NCBI GenBank assembly: GCA_016271365.2
Contig: CM028131.1
Span: 172,612,501-172,676,500, forward strand
Reading direction: 5' to 3'
Length of the DNA stretch: 64,000 bases
Origin: Neoceratodus forsteri
Lineage: Eukaryota; Chordata; Ceratodontiformes; Ceratodontidae
The notes under the pieces are model-generated. The model saw only the letters and a program-made list of their open reading frames with translations. It had not been told where the DNA came from and made no database searches. Both the position numbers and the translations under genes were made by a program. Below, one piece after another: positions 19,880 through 31,559 of this stretch (positions are counted from its first letter, which is position 1; each line of letters begins with the position of its first letter).

Positions 19880-20181
19880 ACAGATCCATAGTTGCCATTG
19901 CTTGAAAGTGTAGGGGGTCCCAGATCTTCTAAATGGACCAAGCCAGCCAACACTGGTGGCTGTGGATACTATGGAGGGGTTCAAGAGGGGCTGGGACAAG
20001 TATGCGTGGAGGGTGCATCTAAACAGGGCAGCATTGTGGGAGCGCCAAGTCAGGGGAAGGGGGAGTGGGACCTTGAGGAGGAGAGGGGCAAAAAATGGTG
20101 CCCTAAACAGGCACTGATCCCTGAGCAGACTCAATAGATCATAGGGCCTACTCTGCTGGCTTCTTAGTATGTTAGTATGTA
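19880..20181 (+). mobile_element. CR1-like LINE 3' UTR, family with TTAGTATG tail
   Basis: Contains GGGGTTCAAGAGGGGCTGGGA, the widely shared 3' UTR block of CR1-like elements, and ends ATAGGGCCTACTCTGCTGGC followed by TTAGTATGTTAGTATGT, an octamer repeat tail at about 20165-20181. The reverse complement of the same tail with its adjacent block (CATACTAACATACTA..GCAGAATAGGCCTA) is found at about 48069, inside another CR1. No coding part remains. Confidence 0.65.
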
Positions 20182-22215
20182 AACACCATCCAGACAGTCC
20201 CACCCTACATTCTCACCCTTATCCCACCCAGCTAAAAAAAGCTTTAGATCATATTTGGTCCCCTCCCAAAAAAACTTAATAAAATACATAGTTTAAAAGG
20301 TTAAAATAGACATTCCGGGGGAACATAGATCATCCTGTGTAGAAATGGAGGTAGTATTGCATCATGCCTGTGCACCGTTTCCCCTGGACGGATAAAAGGA
20401 TGAAAGGACACTGTTAAAGAAAAATGTATTTTTGTTGGGGCACAGTACATTAAAATCAATGCTTTTAAATATAAAAATGCCACAGTTTTCTATTTCTGAA
20501 ACCTCATAGGTTTGTGAAGCCCCCACCCAAAGAAATCTTAGATGAGCTCCTAGCTCACTGTACAAAAATTTCAGAAGTGCATGTCTCCAGTTGACTATAG
20601 GGTGGGGGCTGAGTGGCGTGTCTTTCTCTGCCAGAATCTGTTCACTGCAATGGGTATGGTGGTGTGAGTGTGGTGAGGTGTATGATGATGTCAGCTGTTG
20701 TGTGTGCAGAGCTATGTCTGCTTCACTGAACATTTACTGTTGTGATATCCTCTGGTTTGGGGGGGGGAGGTTGTGAAGAAAGAGGAAGATAGAAGGCCGT
20801 GGTACAAAACAGTGTGGGGTTCACTGTATGGGATGGCATTGCAGCCTCTTTTTTGCAGATGGGATGGGGCAGGAAAGAATAGGGAAACATGATAAATGTG
20901 CAATAATCAGAGTATTTCTTGGCTTTTATTGTTTCCTGTATAAGTGATCAAAATTTGCCATTTTAATTGTGGGCTACTGCAGTCATTTGTGGGCTACCGC
21001 TATTTTGAATCACTTTGGCTGCTGGCTAGTGCAAAATAAGATTAAGGTTGACCCCTGAGAGTGGTTGTGATATGTGTACAGAACAGGATGTAAACCAAAG
21101 TGTGATTTATTAAGCAACGAGACATGACTAGTGATTAACTGTTAATTACCCCCTAGTGGTGTAATGTAGCACGAGATACAAAGTTGAAAAAGTGACAAAC
21201 TACTACATAATAAAAATCAACGATGGTGAAAATTGAAACAAATTGGTTGGATTTTCTTCAGTTAGGTGAAGTCACAAATTGCAAACTAGTTGGAAATATT
21301 AGATATAATGTGTGGTAAGTCAGTCATAATTGTTTTTTCAACTGACTCCGGGGTCTAGTCCCCCACCCCGTGTGCGATCTCACTCGCTCTAAACATGCAA
21401 GTCTCTGCACCCTGGCCTGCTTGTGGGGTACAGTTGACATTTGTTGGTAAAAAGAAAGGAAAATCAGACAGAAGAATCTTTGTGGCGTGAGTTAGTGGTG
21501 CACAATTTGTATTTCAACAGACACACTCTCAGTGTTTGGCCAGGCGGGCAGAGCTGAAGCCGATCGCCCTGACACCTTTGCAGAAAAGTTCAGTTTTGTT
21601 TTTTATTTTAAATGAAAACATTTGGGGATTTGGGGGAATGTGTGAGGGTTGTGAGTATCATTTTGAGTGGTTTCTGTGCTACGGGAGGGAGGGATTTAGT
21701 GGTGTGAGGTTGATCAGAACATGGCTTTCACTTTAGGTACAATATGGTAGGTGTACTGATTTTTTTTTCTCTTCATGTGATTTGGTCATGTGTGTGTTGG
21801 GACTAAATCCATGATGTTATGCTAGGATAACATTACAGGTCCAGCCCCAGACTGACCAATCAGAGCCCAGCATTCTTTCTTGCTATTATATAATATAAAT
21901 CAATACACGTTAAGTAATGAATTTGATAATTTTCGTAAAGCGACAATAACAAAAGGCAGGCAAACATCAAGGAGTTAGCACTGTAGAAGAGAATCTTGTA
22001 GAGTGGCTCTCACTCCTATAAGCTGATCATGTAGCACATTTGAAGGCCATTTTAAGGAGTAGACAGGGCAGGAAGTTTGAAGGGAGAGGGGTTTTGTTTA
22101 CATTTTTCAAATTCTATGAAACTGCATTTATGTTAATTATATAAATGCAGTTTTAGCATAAACATAAACAGCAGCCTGACATTTACCTCACTATGAAGGA
22201 AGATTTTGGAATAGT
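20182..22215. other. Unassigned; one small inverted repeat
   Basis: No supported gene or known repeat. A small palindrome at about 21780-21870 has the centre ATGTTATGCTAGGATAACAT (7-bp perfect arms), with outer sequences TTGGTCATGTGTG and CAGACTGACCAA that partly pair. It might be a MITE remnant. CAATAATCAG and T-rich tracts are scattered through the rest. Confidence 0.4.
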
Positions 22216-22219
22216 TATT

Positions 22220-22490
22220 TGTAAAAATAGCTTGTTTCCATGTCCTTTAAATATTCACTATGTGTATTCCACACATGCTTGAAGCTCCCATTGTTTTCAC
22301 CTCCACCAGTTCTGCTGGCAGTCTGTTTTAGGTGTCTAACACCCTTTCAGCGACATATTGCTTCCTCACATCCCTCTTAACCTCCTGATTCCCTTGCTTC
22401 ATTGCATGCCCCCTGGTCCTGGTACTGTTTCTCATTTGAAAGAGACTCCTCTCCTGCATCCTGTTCACCCCTGTGAGATACTCCTTTAGT
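22220..22490 (-). mobile_element. Old CR1-like 3' UTR remnant
   Basis: On the plus strand it reads TATTCCACACATGCTTGAAG, ATTGCTTCCTCACATCCCTC, GCATGCCCCCTGGTCCTGGT and CTCTCCTGCATCCTGTTCACC. This order matches the reversed 3' UTR of CR1 elements (compare TACTTCCTCACATTACCTCT at 8804 and AAGTACTTCCTCACATTACC at 35772). It is more diverged than the other copies and has no octamer tail, so it is probably the oldest CR1 here. Confidence 0.55.
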
Positions 22491-24000
22491 TGACTTCAGT
22501 GAGAAATGAATTTTTCTCTTATTTCTCATCAGGTCTTCATATGGCTATTTGTCGCCAAACTTTACTTTTCACACTGTTTCACCTTGCGAACAGCGTACTC
22601 TGCTGCTTCTATCTAAAGCTGCTCTATCTAGCACAAGAACAGCATCCCCACATTTCCCCAAATTATACTTCAGACTGAGTCCTTCTTGCAGTCACCAACA
22701 AGCAAGACAAAAGTAATGAAAACTTAGATCATGGTTCCATGCCGACAACTTGTCCCCGGAGATCGGTTGGAACTGGTGTCTCTTGCTGGCCTAGGGTCCC
22801 TTTGTATATATCTGTTTGTCCTCTAGCTTTTGCTTCCATTTGCTGCTCCTTTTGATGAGACTGAAACCTCTCTCTGGCATGCTGCCTTTCCCTAGGTTGC
22901 CGGGTTCACTTTCTCAGTGATAACCATGTTGCCAACCTCCATGCTTTTTATTCAGAATTCCAGGTGCCCTAATCAATACCTGGCCCAAATCAATATCATT
23001 GTGTCACTGAACCTACGTGCTGTGGACTCAGGACTATGAGGCCAAGACACCATGTTGAGTTAAAGGATCTTCATACTGGTTCGTCACGCCTCCTACTGGA
23101 GAAACCATAGAGCCCTTTCAGGATGACATCACGGGGGCAGTGAGGATCATAGAGCTCGAGGTTCATCCTATATCACAGAAATAGAACAGAAAGTCCTATT
23201 CTAGTGTGTCCTATATGTTCTCTATGCAGCCTCCTCATCGTGCCATACTGTACATTGGTTATTTACCATCACTGTCTCATCTTCCACCAGACCACAAGAC
23301 TAGATGAGACTCGAGGTGCACAAGATAACATGTGTACGATGAAAGCAGTCACTAAAGTTGAAGCAAATATTTTTTCTGTTTCTGTGAAGGGGAAAGTACA
23401 CTTGAAAGGGATTTTTTTTGAATAAATGGTGGGTACCGATGTTGCAAGTCACTGTTCTGTTATTCCGGCAACACCACAGAATAAATGCTATAGCAGTCCA
23501 CTTGGGGACAAATGCCCAGATTACACTACAGACACTAGTTGGCCAGCTAATTCCCAGATGTGTGTGTTGCTTATCTGCTGGACAGCGATGACTATTGCAA
23601 GCCATTGGTTAGAACAGCAAGGCAGCAGAAACATGACAGAGTGGTGCGCTATTGTATATTCCGAGTTCTCAGGCTCTCCAGACTCACCAGGAAATGCATT
23701 CAGCATCTAGCTGTGAAAAATGTAATGGCTAACCACAGAGAAGCCACAGATCATTGTGCACATCCAGAAGGGACTCAACTACATGCTCTTCAACTTTAAA
23801 TGGATCTAGTGTAGTGCCAAGTTCGTCTGTATAGGGAACTTGGGCAGCGGGATGATACTTTCTCTTGTTGCTGGTATACTAAATATTTCAGGTAGTGCAG
23901 TACATATTTTAATGTGCCTTTGAAAAAGCATCTGACTGTCTCTGACCTCACAACTGCTGATTGTAATGTCACAGTCTGTTGAAATGGTGAATAAGCACTC
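22491..24000. other. Unassigned sequence
   Basis: Contains overlapping short frames on both strands (for instance 23426-23710 on plus and 23300-23605 on minus). I looked for Harbinger, Tc1 and hAT transposase blocks and found none. T-rich tract at 23411-23418. Nothing here is supported as a gene. Confidence 0.4.
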
Positions 24001-24006
24001 CTTGAC

Positions 24007-25470
24007 ATCACCTCCCAGACTGTAAATCATAATGAGGCTGTCATCCTAGGTGATCTTAACCTCAGTTGGTTAGGGTCAGCTCAAATATCCTTGCAATCAC
24101 TCACGCTTAGTTATAATTTTCACCAGTTGATCTCTGAAGCAACTAGAGCTGCGTCATCCCTTCAAACGGGTACACTCCTAGACTGGGTGATGGTTAACTG
24201 TATGGAACATGTGTCGAAAGCAGGAATCCTTGCAGATGCACTAACAGACCACTCACCCACTTTTTGTATCCTATCTATGGTTGTGCCTCCATCTCCTCCA
24301 TCAAGACTAATCACATTTACAAATCCAGCTCCTATTAACCAGGATGCATTTCTCTATGATGTCTCCAATATCGACTGGGCAGGTATCTATCAAACAAAGG
24401 ATGTGGAGGTTGCTCTACAGATATTCATAAATGAATTTCTTACCATTCAATATAAACATGCCCCCAAGACTACTAGGAGGGTCAGAGGAAAACAGACGAG
24501 GTGGCTGCATAAAGACCTCCTCGCTAATCTGCGCCAGAGGGACAAGCTCTGGATTCGCTACAAACAAACTGGCCTGCAGTTAGATCTTATTGTCTATTGT
24601 GAACTAAGGAACAGATGTAAGAGACAAGTTAGAGCTGCTAAAAGCAAATACTGCAAGGACCTTCTACAAAGCTCAGCCTGCAACCCGAGGAAATTCTGGG
24701 CCCATGTCAAAACATTTCTGGGTACCTCGCAGTCGGTCACTCCTGATAAAATTATCATAAATGGGGCACATTGTAATGACCCTAGGACCATCTTAAACAG
24801 TTTAAACAATCTTTTCTCTGATCTGTCACACTATACCTTGGCTTTACAATCTAGTGGATCGCACTCCAATCTACCTACCACTCTACCATCAGACAACCAT
24901 ACTGCCCTATCGTATGATGCTCCTCCAGCGCCACCATTCTATTTCAAGGCTATATCAAGAGCAGAAGTTCTGAAATTACTGAGATCCATATCTGCCAATA
25001 CCAGCTCTGGTTCTGACTCACTGGAACCTTGTCTTCTTAAGCTGGCTGCTCCACTCATTGCCTCTCCAATTGCCAGAATCTACACTTTATCCCTTATCCA
25101 TAGCACTGTGCTGGACCTATGGAAATCTGCAAGAGTAATGCCTGTCTTTAAAAAAGGTGACCCAAAGGACATGGCCAGTTACAGAACTATAGCAATTCTC
25201 TCTGTCCTTAGCAAGATCCTTGAGAAAATAGTTGCATCACAGACCATTGACTACTTTACATGCTACAATCTCCTCTCAGACACCCAGCATGGTTTCAGAA
25301 AAGGTCATAGCACCACCACGGCTCTTCTTCAACTAACTACTGATATTCTGTCCAACATGGATTCTGGAAAACTCACAGGTGCCATCTTCATTGACCTCAC
25401 TAAGGCTTTCGACCTTGTAGACCATCCCCTGCTTCTCTCCACTCTCCATAAATTCCATTTCTCTACCCTG
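24007..25470 (+). pseudogene. Rex1-like endonuclease C-terminus and RT fingers
   Basis: A single open stretch of almost 490 codons, the longest uninterrupted coding segment in the window. It has LGDLNLSW, TGTLLDWVMVN, ALTDHSPTFCIL (catalytic DHS block), RGKQTRWLHKDLLANLRQRD, FWAHVKTFLG, LDLWKSARVMPVFKKGDPKD, YRTIAILSVLSKILEKIV, SDTQHGFRKGHSTTTALLQL and IFIDLTKAFDLVDHPLL (motif A intact). A frameshift near 25460-25470 moves the rest of RT to another frame. Its low number of defects suggests a fairly recent insertion. Confidence 0.88.
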
Positions 25471-25472
25471 TT

Positions 25473-26380
25473 GTGGACTGGTTCTGTAGCTACCTGTCAA
25501 ACAGGTCGCAAGCTGTCAAATTTAACTCCTCCCTGTCCAACACATCTACTATCAACCTTGGGTTCCCCCAGGGCTCTATCTTTGGGCCCCTTCTGTTCTC
25601 AATTTTTATCAACAATGCAGCTGAGGTCCTGGAATCCTGCTCAGCTATTCTCTACACTGATGACCTGATCATCTATACTAGTTCTTCTAGTATTGCCTGC
25701 ATAAACACATCACTTATTTCAGATTTCAATAAGGTCTTAGACTGGCTACTAGACCGTAAGCTTGTACTAAATGAAAAGAAAACTAGAGCCATGCTCCTAG
25801 GTTCCGCACCAAAGATTAAGGCCTGTTCTAGTTTCCTGGAGGTTCTTCACCCAGGAGGACTGCCACTTGAAAATGTTACTTCCTTCAAGTACCTTGGAAC
25901 CTTGCTGGACCAGTCCCTGGATTTTAATCTCATAAATGATGAGACTATGGTCTCATCATTTAAGGCTCAGCCACAACCACAACCCTTAGATGCATCTCAA
26001 CTACCTTAAATAAAGCATGTCGGCTCATCACTGGTGCTCACCGTCTCACCCACACATGTGACCTGTACACTCAGACCGGCTGGCTCCAACTATCAAACCG
26101 CATAAAGTTTCTCACCTGCTCCATGGTGAAAAAATCTACCTTGGCCTTGCACTTTCTGGGGTCTCAACTCTGTTACAACACCAGATTAACAAATGGTGCC
26201 ATAGGAGATCCACGCTACAGCTACGAGAAAGCCCCACTGTCACACTTCACAGGACAACGCTCTTTTGCTTATAAATTGCCACTCTGGTTCAATGGCCTCA
26301 GCCCAACCATCTCCTCTGCCCCAACTATTGGTATGTTTAAAACTAGGCTCTGGGACTATCTCACTTACACGCACCTGTGA
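25473..26380 (+). pseudogene. Rex1-like RT palm and C-terminal domain
   Basis: After the frameshift it reads DWFCSYLSNRSQAVKF, FPQGSIFGPLLFSIFINN, ILYTDDLIIYTSSS and KYLGTLLDQSLDF. The catalytic motif is YTDD at 25653-25664; the alanine of YADD is replaced. From about 25930 the frame is disturbed. The C-terminal domain then continues in pieces (LNKACRLITGAHRL, LPLWFNGLSP), ending near 26380. Confidence 0.85.
25933..25962. repeat. 13-bp perfect palindrome in LINE coding sequence
   Basis: Arms TAAATGATGAGAC and GTCTCATCATTTA flank a 4-nt loop (TATG). Related copies (45.0 kb) do not have it at the equivalent place, so it arose by a local inverted duplication, perhaps during second-strand synthesis or break repair. 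Confidence 0.85.
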
Positions 26381-26776
26381 CTGCCCAATTTAACCTTGTT
26401 TCTCACTTCCTTTCTGCTCTAGTTGTCCCCCCACTGGATTCTACCCTCACATCTTGGTATACCCAATGCTGCACTTTTCACCCTCTTGCCACCCTTCCTA
26501 CATTCCTTCTCCCCTACCCCTCTTCCTCTACCTATGACTCTGGCACTTCTTATCTGTTGTCTATTTTCTGACAAATGCCGCTGGCTGCCTTGTTACAATG
26601 CTACCCTTGAACTGTATTAATCTGTACTCTGTTTGCAATGTCCATATTGTTGTAATGCCTGTCTTGATGTTCCCCACAATTTGTATTTCTCTGACGTGGA
26701 ACCTTTGTAAAAGAGCCATGGCTCAAAGGTATTTGTAATCCTAGACTTGATCAATAAATAAATAAATAAAACATTC

Positions 26777-27895
26777 AGTCCTCATGCAAAGCTGTAAACT
26801 CAAAGCTGAGAGTAGCTTACAAAACGAGCTACATGCTTACACCTTCGGCCAAATTAGCAATTGCCCGAGGTATTCTGCTCCCAACCCTTACTTATGGTGC
26901 CTCTATTCTTACCTCAGACCATAAAACCTCCCTACTAAAATGGGACATAACTTATAACAATATATGCCGATTTGCCTCTTCGTCACCTCGACTCAAACAT
27001 CACTGCCTTCTTTATAAGAATCTGAATTGGCTCTCACCCTCTGCCAGTAGACAGTACTACCTGGGATCACTAATGGACTCGATCATCTGGGAAAAAAACC
27101 CATCCCAGCTGGCGGTGTTGCTGGTCCCTCAACCATCCTCCCATAGCCTGCGATCAGCTGACAAATCCTTGCTCTATGTTCCGAGATGTCGGACTACTAA
27201 AGGCACAGGGGCCTTCTAATTCTCTGCTCCCAGGCTATGGAATGCTCTTCCACTCAACCTCTGACTGTCTCAGTCTCACTTTGGATTTAAAACTGAATAT
27301 CATCGTTATCTATCCTTAGCTGATGCTTGTACATGCTTTGACCCAACCTGAAGCTCCTGAGACTTACCAGTAATGTCACCCCTGCTCTAATCCAGCTCCA
27401 AGATTGTCTCCTCTTCCCTTCCCCATATTTTTCCTTCTCTTTGTAAATAACTTCTTGACTACTAGCTCTCTTCCTTCTCGAACCTTGTTGCTGACCATCC
27501 ACTGTTGTTTTATGATTACCACCCTGACCTTCCTTCTGTCAGTCTTTCTTGTTATGTTTGAACATTCCTCACATTTCTCTCTATATAACCTTATTATCTT
27601 ATTAACCCGTTCACTCCACAAGTCGGGTCCATGGTTTCTGCACTTATTATATATCTTAGTGCCATTATCTGTATAATGCTTGTCATTATTTTTTGTTGTT
27701 TCTACCCATTGTATTTTTGTAGCACTGCTGTACTGTTCCTCTGTTTGTATTATTGTACCCATGTTGCTGTTGTTCAACTATTCTGTTTTTGTAGTACTCT
27801 CCCGGGTCATGCCTGAAAATAGTAATTTTATGGCTAGTGCACCTACCCGGTTAACAAAAAATAAATAAATAAATAAATAAATAATAAATATATGC
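26777..27895 (+). mobile_element. Rex1-like LINE 3' end, subfamily shared with 44.3-46.0 kb
   Basis: Coding begins mid-domain: NSKLRVAYKTSYMLTPSAKLAIARGILLPTLTYGAS parallels the copy at 45.1 kb (KLGIAYKT.., TKLAIAKGILLPALTYG). The frame 26833-27219 is open for 128 codons and ends at a TAA after GTGAF. The 3' UTR ends CTCCCGGGTCATGCCTGAAA.. and a (AAAT)n tail at about 27857-27893. The other copy has CTCCCGGGTCGTGCCTGAAA, confirming a common subfamily. It is 5'-truncated where the previous LINE's tail ends. Confidence 0.85.
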
Positions 27896-28195
27896 CATAA
27901 GCAAAGACAATGAGAGGGCAGTTGGGGTAAGTCTAATTCTTTTCATGCACACTGCTCAGATAGTCTAGCAAGATGTGGTGTAAACCCTTAAAGGGAAAAC
28001 TGAAAATGAATAAAAATCTATAATCGCTGGTAAACTGTAATAGTGGAACATATGGAAGTACAGAGTTACTGTTTCATGAAAAAAGTCACTTACTTGTTGC
28101 CACCCATTGGGTGCGCTGCTCAGCATCATTTCTTCACAGTAAGCACAATTTGTAAGCAGCAGAAATAATAAAATTAGACCCTCCTGTCTCTTTTC
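27896..28195. other. No recognisable feature
   Basis: About 300 bp between two LINE tails that point toward each other. No repeat or gene is seen. Confidence 0.45.
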
Positions 28196-29163
28196 CCTAA
28201 ATTTATTTATTTATTTATTGTTTATTTATTGAAAATGTTTCACCAGGAAAAGCACGCTGAGCAAGAAATGCTCGTCTCATGGTGCGACCTGGGGGGGGGG
28301 GTTACAAAGGAGGTATACATACAATAGTTGAACTCACAGTAGCATAATATGGGAAAAGTACATAGTTGGGAGGGATTACATCTGAACTTATACAAAGGCA
28401 GTACAGTACAGCGGACACAGTAAGTACAGGTATACAATTATGGATTCTAGCAGGAAGAACAGTACAGGACATGATCATAAGGCAAGGTATACAATACAAG
28501 GGTAAGCTTTGAGGCAAACACAAGAAGTGCATAAGTGCAAGTTACAGAACAGAGGTAGTAATAGCAGGTATTGAATGACTGTAGTGGAGGTTGAGCTTCA
28601 GAGAGATGCAACACATAGAGAGGGAGGATTTGGAGTGAATATGGGGGGAAGAGATAGAGGTGGAGGAAACGTAGGTGAGAAGGGCAGAGGTATAGGTGAG
28701 GAGGGGGAGTGGAGATGGGGAGCTTAGGTTGAGTAGGACGAGGGGAAGGGAGGAAAGAGTGAGGGGAGGAAGTAGGGAAATATAAGTGTGCGGGGTAGCA
28801 TATAAGCCAGACAATTAGGCATGGCCAGGCCGCTGGTCAGGCACAATGGGGAGTGGGGGAGGAGCCAACCAGAGGGTGGTCAGGGGAGTCGCAACTAGGT
28901 GCCAGGAAGTTTGAGAGGGCATAGGAAAGGAGAGCTTGGATGAAGAATGATGGATCTGGTGGGTAGGCCATTCCAAAGTTTAGGGAAGAGGTAGGAGAAG
29001 GCAGATTGGCGGTGGTGGTCTCGGCTGGGATGAAAAGTAATCTAGGGTCAGAGGATCTGAGGCGGTGAGGGGTGGGTGGGGGGCTAGGGCAGATGCAAGA
29101 TAGGTAGGGAGGGAACCGAGCCAGAAGTTAGAAGTGAATTTAGCGCAATGAATTAGGCGCCGA

Positions 29164-30324
29164 TTACACAGAGAAGGTAGGAATAGGGAACGATAAAGCG
29201 TGCAGTGATGTGAACAAGGGGGGGGCATCGAGGGCAAAGCGGCAACAAGCATTGAAGAGGGGGTCTAATCTGGCGAGGGTGGTCTGTGCTGTGGAACTGT
29301 AAACTACATCACAGTAGTCGAAGGAGGGTAGAATCATTTTCAGAACAATTTCGTGTCTGACAGGAAGAGGGAGACTGGTGCAGTTTCTATAGAGGGAACC
29401 AAGTTTAGGGTGCAGTTTGGAAATGATGGAATCGACGTGGGTAGAAAAGGAAAGGTGGTGGTCGAGACAAACCCCGAGGTACCTAAAGGAGGATACTTCT
29501 TCAAGGACCGTGTTATTCAGAGTGTGGAATCTTAGAGGGGAGGTGAGTTTGGAAAGGCGCTGTCTGGTGCCGAAAATCATAGAGTTGGTTTTCTTAGCAT
29601 TTAGGGAGAGTTGGTTGCAGTTGAACCAGAGTTGGTTTTAGTGAAATCAGTTTGAAGTTTGGAAGTGACTTCTTCGGGGGTCCGACCGGAGGAGAAGAGG
29701 ACTGTGTCGTCTGCATACATATGAATGGCGGAAGAGGAGCAGGAGTTTGGCAAGTCGTTTAGGAGGATGGAGAAGAGGATGGGGCCGAGAACTGAGCCTT
29801 GCAGAATGCCAGAGGTAATAGGGAGGGGGAGATGTGGTCCGCTATTTTAGTGGATTGGGATCTATTTAGAAGGTAGGCACTGAACCAGTTTATGGCGGAT
29901 TCAGCTAAACCAGCTCCAGAAAGGCAGGATAGTAGGAGAGAATGGGATACGGTGTCGAAGGCTTTTGCTAGGTCGATAAAAATAGCAGCAGTAATTAGCC
30001 CTTTGTCCATCTCAGTGAGGATGTGGTCAGTGAGTCTGAGTAGGGAGGAGGTGGTGGAGTGGTGCTTTCTGAACCCGGACTGGAAAGGGGTGAAGAAGTT
30101 AGTATCTGTGAGGAAGTGGGAGAGTTGGGAAAGCACAAGGTGTTCCTGGAGTTTAGCGAGGGTGGGGAGGAGGGAGATGGGGTGGTAGTTGGATGCAGAG
30201 GTGGGGTCACCACCTTTGGGGAGGGGTAGAACAGTGGCATACTTCCATGCGGAGGGGAGTGACTCGGTACTGAAGGAAAGATTTAGAAGGGCTGCGAGGC
30301 GGGTAGCGATGGCGGGACTGGATA
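29164..30324 (-). pseudogene. Rex1-like RT and C-terminal domain (after the retroposon)
   Basis: Reads FLFLSSPAIATRLAALLNLS, LPSAWKYATVLPLPKGGDP, NYHPISLLPTLAKLQEHLVL, PFQSGFRKHHSTTSSLLRL and IFIDLAKAFDTVSHSLLLS (motif A). A frameshift near 29815 follows, then GILQGSVLGPILFSILLNDL and YADD at 29706-29717. The thumb and C-terminal region (29580-29164) reads LSKLTSPLRFH..FRYLGVCLDHHLSFSTHVDS. All catalytic residues are intact; only frameshifts and stops disable it. Confidence 0.85.
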
Positions 30325-30864
30325 AGAAGAGGAACTTGTAGCCGGCCCGCCGGAGCAGCGGTTGGATTTCCGCTTGCGACGCCGGCAACCGGGTTCGGAG
30401 CGGACTCGGGTCGTCGGAGGGCGGCCGGGGAGAAGGATCGAGCGCCTCATGACTGCTCTCCTATCCGGGGAGGGTATAATCGCCGGTGCACGGTGGACTC
30501 CTTGTGGAGACCGGGAGAACCCCAAGCACCTCGGGATCAGATGTCAGATGGGGCGGGGCAGACGCGACGCCATTGCACACTCCCCGCCTCAAAGGGGAAA
30601 ATCTGCCTCACCTCCGACGCTTCTATGATGCCCGGCCCTCGGCTGCAATGGGCTCCCCAATGAGCACGGGGCTTCCAGCCTATTACGCCGCTCGTGGCAC
30701 CCTAAGGGTCGAGGTGCCACGCCCCACCTTGGGGGCAAGCAGGGGTACTGGGAGCACGGCTCAAGAGGGGGATGCCACAGCAGGGGATCCGTGACCGGGC
30801 AGAAAATCTGGCGCGGAGGAGGGGGCACACAAAAAAAAAAAAAAAAAAAAGAAGAGAAGCTTGT
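30324..30864 (+). mobile_element. GC-rich poly(A) retroposon of unknown origin inserted in the LINE
   Basis: The body at 30340-30830 is strongly GC-rich, unlike its neighbours, and ends GGGGGCACAC followed by 20 A (30831-30850). It is flanked by a 16-bp direct repeat with two mismatches: AAGAAGAGGAACTTGT at 30324-30339 and AAGAAGAGAAGCTTGT at 30849-30864. Without it the LINE reading runs from ..KGKSPDGLDNK directly into FLFLSS. Poly(A) and a long target duplication are the marks of L1-type retroposition, whereas the host LINE uses an (AAAT) tail. I could not match the body to tRNA, 7SL, 5S or a known gene. Two overlapping open frames (30362-30628, 30486-30794) have no domain. Confidence 0.8.
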
Positions 30865-31462
30865 TGTCAAGACCATCAGGGGATTTGCCTTTGGAAGGGT
30901 TTAGGGCGCAGAGGGCATCTAAGGTTTCAGAGGGGGAAATGGGTCGAAAGGAGAAGGGGTTCTTGCCGGATAGGTGGGGGATAGGAGACTGAGGAGACAG
31001 AGTAATTGCAGGTGGAAGGGCTTCAAGGAGGGCATGGGTGCAGGTAGTGAAATATGAATTAAACTCGGTGGCGACTTCTAGGTGATTGGAGAGGAGAGAA
31101 CCCTTGGCAAGGAGAAGAGGTGGAGGGTTAACTGTTTGGGGGGAAAAAAGGGAGCCAATGACTTTCCAGAATTTGGAAGGTCTACCAAGGTTAGCATTAA
31201 GTGTGTTATTAAAATATTCAGACTTAGATAGGCGGATGGCCTTGGTGCACCTATTGCGGAGCATGCGATAGGAGGTGAAGTCACTGGGGAGGAGTGAGGA
31301 TTTGTAGTTATGCCAGGTCTTGTCACGGGCTTGTTGGCAAGCAATCAGCTTGGGAGTGATCCAGGGTAGGTGGGAACCGCGGACTCTAGCCCGGCGTAGG
31401 GGGGCGTGTTTGTCCCAGACGGAGAGGAAGGTGTTCTGGAAGTGCATAAGGACTGAGTCCAT
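30865..31462 (-). pseudogene. Rex1-like ORF2 linker between endonuclease and RT
   Basis: An open minus-strand stretch from 31462 reads VWDKHAPLRRARVRGSHLPW, ACQQARDKTWHNYKS, RSKFWKVIGSLFSP-type text (RPSKFWKVIGSLF) and KGKSPDGLDN at the retroposon junction. This matches the linker of other copies (compare HAPKTTRRVRGKQTRWLHKD at 24.5 kb). Frame intact up to the insertion. Confidence 0.85.
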
Positions 31463-31559
31463 ATTAGAGCGGTTTGTGCTTGGGACCCAATTAGAGTGGT
31501 GAAGATCATCCAGAAGGGGGGAGAGGTTGAGGGATTTGTAGGCATGCTGGAGTATAAAT

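Larger units (their letters stand above)
24007..26771 (+). mobile_element. Rex1-like LINE, 5'-truncated in the endonuclease
   Basis: Begins inside the endonuclease (EAVILGDLNLSW at about 24034) and runs through RT and C-terminal domain to a 3' UTR that ends TTGTAAAAGAGCCATGGCTC.. with tail (AATA)n at 26752-26771. The C-terminal domain carries a local rearrangement at 25930-25970, where the expected LHIQ.. block is replaced by a 13-bp palindrome. It is followed immediately by a second Rex1-like 3' end. Confidence 0.85.

Noticed and set aside
23300..23799. Overlapping frames that might be a Harbinger or other transposase
   Set aside because: No DDE blocks or helix-turn-helix text in any frame; the order of residues does not match those families.
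28196..28260. Tandem ATTT run as an independent microsatellite
   Set aside because: It is the reversed tail of the minus-strand LINE.
30362..30794. Two GC-rich open frames in the retroposon
   Set aside because: High GC lowers stop frequency; frames overlap, are Arg/Gly/Pro-rich and have no domain.
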